Source of the DNA: Flectonema sp. DT1601
Lineage: Eukaryota; Euglenozoa; Diplonemea; Diplonemida; Diplonemidae
DNA length: 64,000 bases
Assembly: GCA_964019425.1 (NCBI GenBank)
Contig: OZ025781.1
Span: 124,001-188,000 of the forward strand
Direction of reading: 5' to 3'
The notes beneath the pieces are model-generated. The model saw only the letters and a list, made by a program, of their open reading frames with translations, did not search any database and had not been told where the DNA came from. Position numbers and translations under genes: made by a program. Position 1 is the stretch's first letter, and each line of letters opens with the position of its first letter. Below are positions 60,399 to 64,000 of the stretch, in pieces.

Positions 60399-61888
60399 TG
60401 CAGCTGCTGTATTACCATCATCAATGTGAGAGCTAATGAAGCGGCTGCTCTGATATTGTCAGATTTATAGCCCCGGTTGAGTAATCTATAAGTTACCGCT
60501 TCAAGTTCCTGTAAAAAATCTGCCTGGTTGTTGCAGATTTTTAAAGCTCGTAAGATCATGGTGGTAAAGATACCTGAACCCATTGATTCTTGAGCTGCGG
60601 AATGCTGATGGGTAAACCTTGTTGGCGTAATATGCCAACCCCTGGCTTTGTCGTTAACACTTAAACGAATCCATCGTTTATTTGTGCTAGTGATCTCTAT
60701 TCGGATACGAATTCCTATATAAGAGACATCATCGATATTATTCGAAGTATCAGTGTAATCCATTGAGTATAGACTTGCTGGTGGAGGGTCACAACTCCAG
60801 GTGAGGAAGTCGTCGATGTATCTACACGACTGGTCATGTTGCCGAGCTAAGTCTAGATTTTTTGCTTCAATTAAAGAATCGATATATGCGGATTCAACTC
60901 TATAGCAGTAGAGATTTGCTATATCGCTACTGGCGTTGCCACCCATTGGAATGCCTATTGTTTGTCTCCAAATATAACCTCTTAATGCAATAAAGGAGGA
61001 GTCAATACAGAATTCAAGTAATTTTTGACATTCTGCAAGCGCAAGAGACGGGAATCGTGTAGGGTCACTCGATTCAAGACGTAAGATATTTTTGAAACTA
61101 AAGGCTTCTTGCAGTGCTTCACTTACTTTAGTTTTAATAGCGTTGTGTGGTAGGCGGGTGTACATTGTTGTAAAATCAAAAGTCTTCGGGGATAATTTTT
61201 TCAAAACCATCAAATTCTGTTTAATCGAACTAGAGACTTCATCATCTGATTCCACAATCCAGTATCGTTTGAACCGTGAATGCATATCTTTCTCTTTTAA
61301 TATAGTCATCGCATTTTTAAGGATACTAGAGAGATGTTGGTGCGCATATGTTGTTGCTGTAGCGGGTGCAAGATTATGATCCTTATCGTATTGTCGTTGT
61401 TCCGCTGTACCCGTGAAGGATGAGACACCAGTAATCCATCTCATCCCGATAGCTGATTTGTGTAATTTAATCATTCCATATAGGTGTGGGAGTCGATCAG
61501 AGTGGCGGGCATTGATTGAAATGTTCATGTTCTTGAGGTTGGCTAGTAGAGTTGGTTCGTCTGATGTGATGCGTTCATAAGAATCACTTTGTAGCTGCTC
61601 TCGAAGTAAAAGCAAATAATTTAATTTACACATGTAACCAATATCGTGCTGTCCTTTGTCAACTTTAAGAAATACAAACTGAGATTGAAGATTCTGAAGT
61701 TCAGTCCATGCTTTATTTGATAATGGTGAGTCAAGAAAGCTTAAGTCTTTACTTAATTTAAGCTGCAATTGTTTAAGAATTGTGTTTTTAAAGATCGATT
61801 TAAAGTTATCGCCAACGTTCTTGTATGCGTGAGTTATATATTCAGTAATATCATTTTCAAGTGATTCTAATGCAGCTGATGGGTGCAC
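60344..61888 (-). CDS. Reverse transcriptase, Penelope-like
   Basis: The frame is open for about 514 codons without an ATG at its left edge. RT motifs in order are LPHLYGMIKLHK near 133-144, FDFTTMYTRLPHNAI with Asp238, WRQTIGIPMGGNASSDIANL at 308-326, and SCRYIDDFLTW with Asp359/360. The KLHK box, the MYTRLPH form and GIPMG fit Penelope-like elements rather than LINE or LTR enzymes. No GIY-YIG endonuclease is seen here. The upstream side joins the 3' end of a LINE fragment at about 61893, so this copy probably lacks its 5' part. The active-site residues are intact, so it is not old. Confidence 0.75.
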   Translation of the reverse strand: MHPSAALESLENDITEYITHAYKNVGDNFKSIFKNTILKQLQLKLSKDLSFLDSPLSNKAWTELQNLQSQFVFLKVDKGQHDIGYMCKLNYLLLLREQLQSDSYERITSDEPTLLANLKNMNISINARHSDRLPHLYGMIKLHKSAIGMRWITGVSSFTGTAEQRQYDKDHNLAPATATTYAHQHLSSILKNAMTILKEKDMHSRFKRYWIVESDDEVSSSIKQNLMVLKKLSPKTFDFTTMYTRLPHNAIKTKVSEALQEAFSFKNILRLESSDPTRFPSLALAECQKLLEFCIDSSFIALRGYIWRQTIGIPMGGNASSDIANLYCYRVESAYIDSLIEAKNLDLARQHDQSCRYIDDFLTWSCDPPPASLYSMDYTDTSNNIDDVSYIGIRIRIEITSTNKRWIRLSVNDKARGWHITPTRFTHQHSAAQESMGSGIFTTMILRALKICNNQADFLQELEAVTYRLLNRGYKSDNIRAAASLALTLMMVIQQLQCVDVSTLLLRSLVTKSH

Positions 61889-61892
61889 TGGG

Positions 61893-62903
61893 TTAGTTAT
61901 TTAATCCAACGTTACTGTATATTATGAGTGCTAGGTAACTCACAGTAACAGAGGACCCAATCCGTAGCCATATCCGAAGATTTCGCATGGATTGTTGAAG
62001 TAGCATCGACTGAAGATTAATAAATACCAATCTCCAGCTTTCCGCCTCGCCTAGCTTATTAAACTATCGAACTAAAAAAAAAAAAAAAATAATAATAATA
62101 ATAATAATAATAAATTACACTGATAATATACTAAAGCACTCGTAGAGCATTAGAAATTAACGCTAGGTTGGCAGCAGCCATTTATTTGAATCGAACCACA
62201 CTGGATCGATCCGAGAAAACTTAGAAGACCTAATCTTCTCCAGGAATGAATTAAAATGTTGGTTTTTGTTTTTATCCGAATTCAAGAAACAGTATATCTC
62301 CAAGTCCCACAAATGGTCGTAGACTTTTTCGATTTCATTTGCGTTATAAACTTCTGAGATCAGTTTTCTGACTTCCTCCTTACACTTCGAATCAAGTGTG
62401 GTAACAGTGGAATGAACGGACAAATATTTGACAAGGCGTTGTCGAGGGACCGCTCGACGTAACGGGAAGCTGTCGTGTAGGCTCCGGAGGTCATTCAAGA
62501 GCGATATGAGAGCCAACTGGTTTTCAGTAGCAAAAAACTTGTGTAGATGTTGACCCACATCCTCATCTTGATCATTAAATGCCATCTGTGGGAAGTGAAT
62601 TTGAACAAACATCTTAGTCTCCGGACATTTCGATAGTAAATGGTGAGTATCTGTATCTCTTTTATTACAGAAGAGACAGTTTGATAATCCCTTTCTTGGT
62701 TGCTTCACAAGCGGATGGTGTCCAGTCCTGAGGCGGGCGATTTGCATTTCTCCCTCACGGTTAAGATCTGGGTGGAAGCGTTGAGCACCTCTGCCCATTG
62801 TCGATAAAGAGTGCACATGTGATGTACTGCGCTGCTCGTACCAGTTTCTTCGGATTTTATTATTCACTGAACATTGGGTCATCCTGTAGTCAAACTTGAC
62901 CAC
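61893..62903 (-). mobile_element. LINE 3'-end fragment (longest copy)
   Basis: A 247-codon frame (62163-62903, no ATG start) carries the C-terminal region usual after the RT domain in non-LTR retrotransposons: ARLRTGHHPLVKQPRKGL, then the zinc knuckle CLFCNKRDTDTHHLLSKC, then helical sequence. The remaining 270 bases are 3' UTR, matched at 45420-45670. The matching stops at AAATAACTAAC on the minus strand, directly before the RT element. It is 5'-truncated inside the ORF, next to a CTGATA-family repeat. Confidence 0.65.
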
Positions 62904-62911
62904 TGTTAAGA

Positions 62912-63260
62912 AAAGGAATGATTTCCAACTTTAATAATAAAAAAAATAAAATAAAAAAGGAAATTTAACAGTAGATGTTCAATATCTACAACAGTTGCCC
63001 GAAGTCAGTCTTTTTTCGTCAAAAAATTTCAAACGACGAAACATAAGAAACGCTGATACCTGTTCGAAGATATCAGGGGAGGGGTGACTCTGATGGCAAC
63101 ATTGATGGGAAACAAAAAGGTCGAATCACAAAACTCAAAACACGCAAATGAATTGAACGAAACATGCAAACTGAAAACCCGCAGATTTGTATTTTCATTT
63201 AAACTACTCAAATAATCCAGTCTTGGTTTTATTTTCGTCAAGTTGTGATTACATGAAATG
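62912..63260. repeat. Interspersed repeat of the CTGATA family (copy 6)
   Basis: It begins GGAATGATTTCCAACTTTAA like the copies at 33785 and 43135, includes AAACATAAGAAACGCTGATA with the full stem, and continues into AACCCGCAGATTTGTATTTT. Confidence 0.6.
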
Positions 63261-63669
63261 CGGGTAACATTTGGTCATTAATCATCACGGCAAACAAAAT
63301 AATTTAGACTAGCGTTGCTCGGAAGGATTATTCTCAGCTGCTTGTCTAGAGACTAACAGGTTCAAAACAACAAAGAAAGGAAAGAAATGATCGAAAACCC
63401 GCAGATTTGTATTTTCTTTTAAACTATTTTGTTATCCCAGTACTTTTCACATAATCAAGTTTTGGTTTTATTTCGTCAAGTCGTGATTACATGAAATGCG
63501 GGGAAATCTGAATTTTATTTTCATTTTCCCCATCGGGATATTAAACATCGCGGCAAAGTTTTCATAGCTTCGGTCGGAAGGATTACTCCCAGCTGCTTGT
63601 CTAGAGACTAACAGGTTGAAAACAACAAAGAAAGGAAAGAAATGATCAGAAGAGGGTAACCTGATACTA
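63261..63669. repeat. Tandemly reiterated tail of the CTGATA-family repeat
   Basis: AACCCGCAGATTTGTATTTT, TCACATAATCAAGTTTTGGT and GGAAGGATTA recur twice within 63160-63590, and GAGACTAACAGGTT occurs at 63350 and 63605. No gene is seen. Confidence 0.45.
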
Positions 63670-64000
63670 CATCATTGGGAGGAAAGAGAAGGGAGTAATA
63701 ACTAAAAATGAAAAAAAAAAAAAATTAAAATTAAAATATCTTTTAGATTCCTTTATCTAAAACCTTTTCATTCATGAAATAATCACATATGTGTAATAAA
63801 GCCATTCACCTCCCAAAGTATTAATACCGTCGTAAAGGATTTATCATAGCCTATAAAATAAGAACCACACGAATAACTATAACAATCTGTAAGGAATAGA
63901 ATCAAAAGGAATCTTAAATAAGACCACACAGTCTTAACTGCTCCGGACCTCGACCGGAAATGGGAATTAAAAAAAAAAAATGAAATCAATACCAATTTTA
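63670..64000. repeat. Interspersed repeat (copy 3 of the 44940 family, runs to window edge)
   Basis: It is nearly identical to 44950-45290 over the whole stretch and may continue past the window. Confidence 0.6.

Overview
This is a eukaryotic nuclear window, about 40% GC and full of A/T homopolymer runs. Every convincing host gene lies on the minus strand, and nearly all are single uninterrupted ORFs. Just upstream of most start codons is a pyrimidine tract ending in AG (for example before the genes starting at 3838, 12408, 21072, 25509 and 58036). One-directional gene order, no coding introns and a splice acceptor in each 5' flank suggest polycistronic transcription with spliced-leader trans-splicing. 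A euglenozoan, perhaps a free-living or early-branching kinetoplastid relative, is therefore my best inference. No spliced-leader gene was recognised in the window, so this is not proven.

Region 1 (1-26.7 kb) holds single-copy housekeeping-type genes: a CDKN3-like phosphatase with an RQNS-repeat tail (runs off the left edge), a PhyH-type dioxygenase, a PDZ-like proline-rich protein, a PEX11-like peroxisomal membrane protein, a small coiled-coil protein, an N-myristoylated-type TPR protein, WASH complex subunit 4 (SWIP), a lysine-rich acidic protein, a triple WW-like repeat protein, a membrane-anchored double DUF3431 protein and a double-ubiquitin-like/SAM-like protein. The gaps at 6.4-10.3 kb and 12.4-14.7 kb contain many poly(A)/poly(T) runs and no gene I can support.

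Region 2 (26.7-55.1 kb) is a tandem array of six copies, A to F, of a secreted or type I membrane S41 peptidase of the CPAF-like kind. A, C, E and F are intact, B is frameshifted and D is a 3' fragment. The copies are mosaics of near-identical and divergent blocks, and their Thr/Ala-rich stalks differ in length. They share a 5' module (splice acceptor, conserved stem-loop, short plus-strand ORF family) with the unrelated ubiquitin-like gene at the array's left end. The spacers are packed with interspersed repeats and retroposon fragments.

Region 3 (55.1-64 kb) holds a second double DUF3431 gene with a frame break, a B-box coiled-coil protein and a retroelement cluster. The cluster contains a Penelope-like reverse transcriptase ORF overlapping an ORF that resembles a Josephin (ataxin-3 type) cysteine protease. 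Next to it is a 5'-truncated LINE 3' end. The last kilobase is repeat. The reverse transcriptase plus Josephin-like pair and the mosaic S41 array are the two most interesting systems seen.
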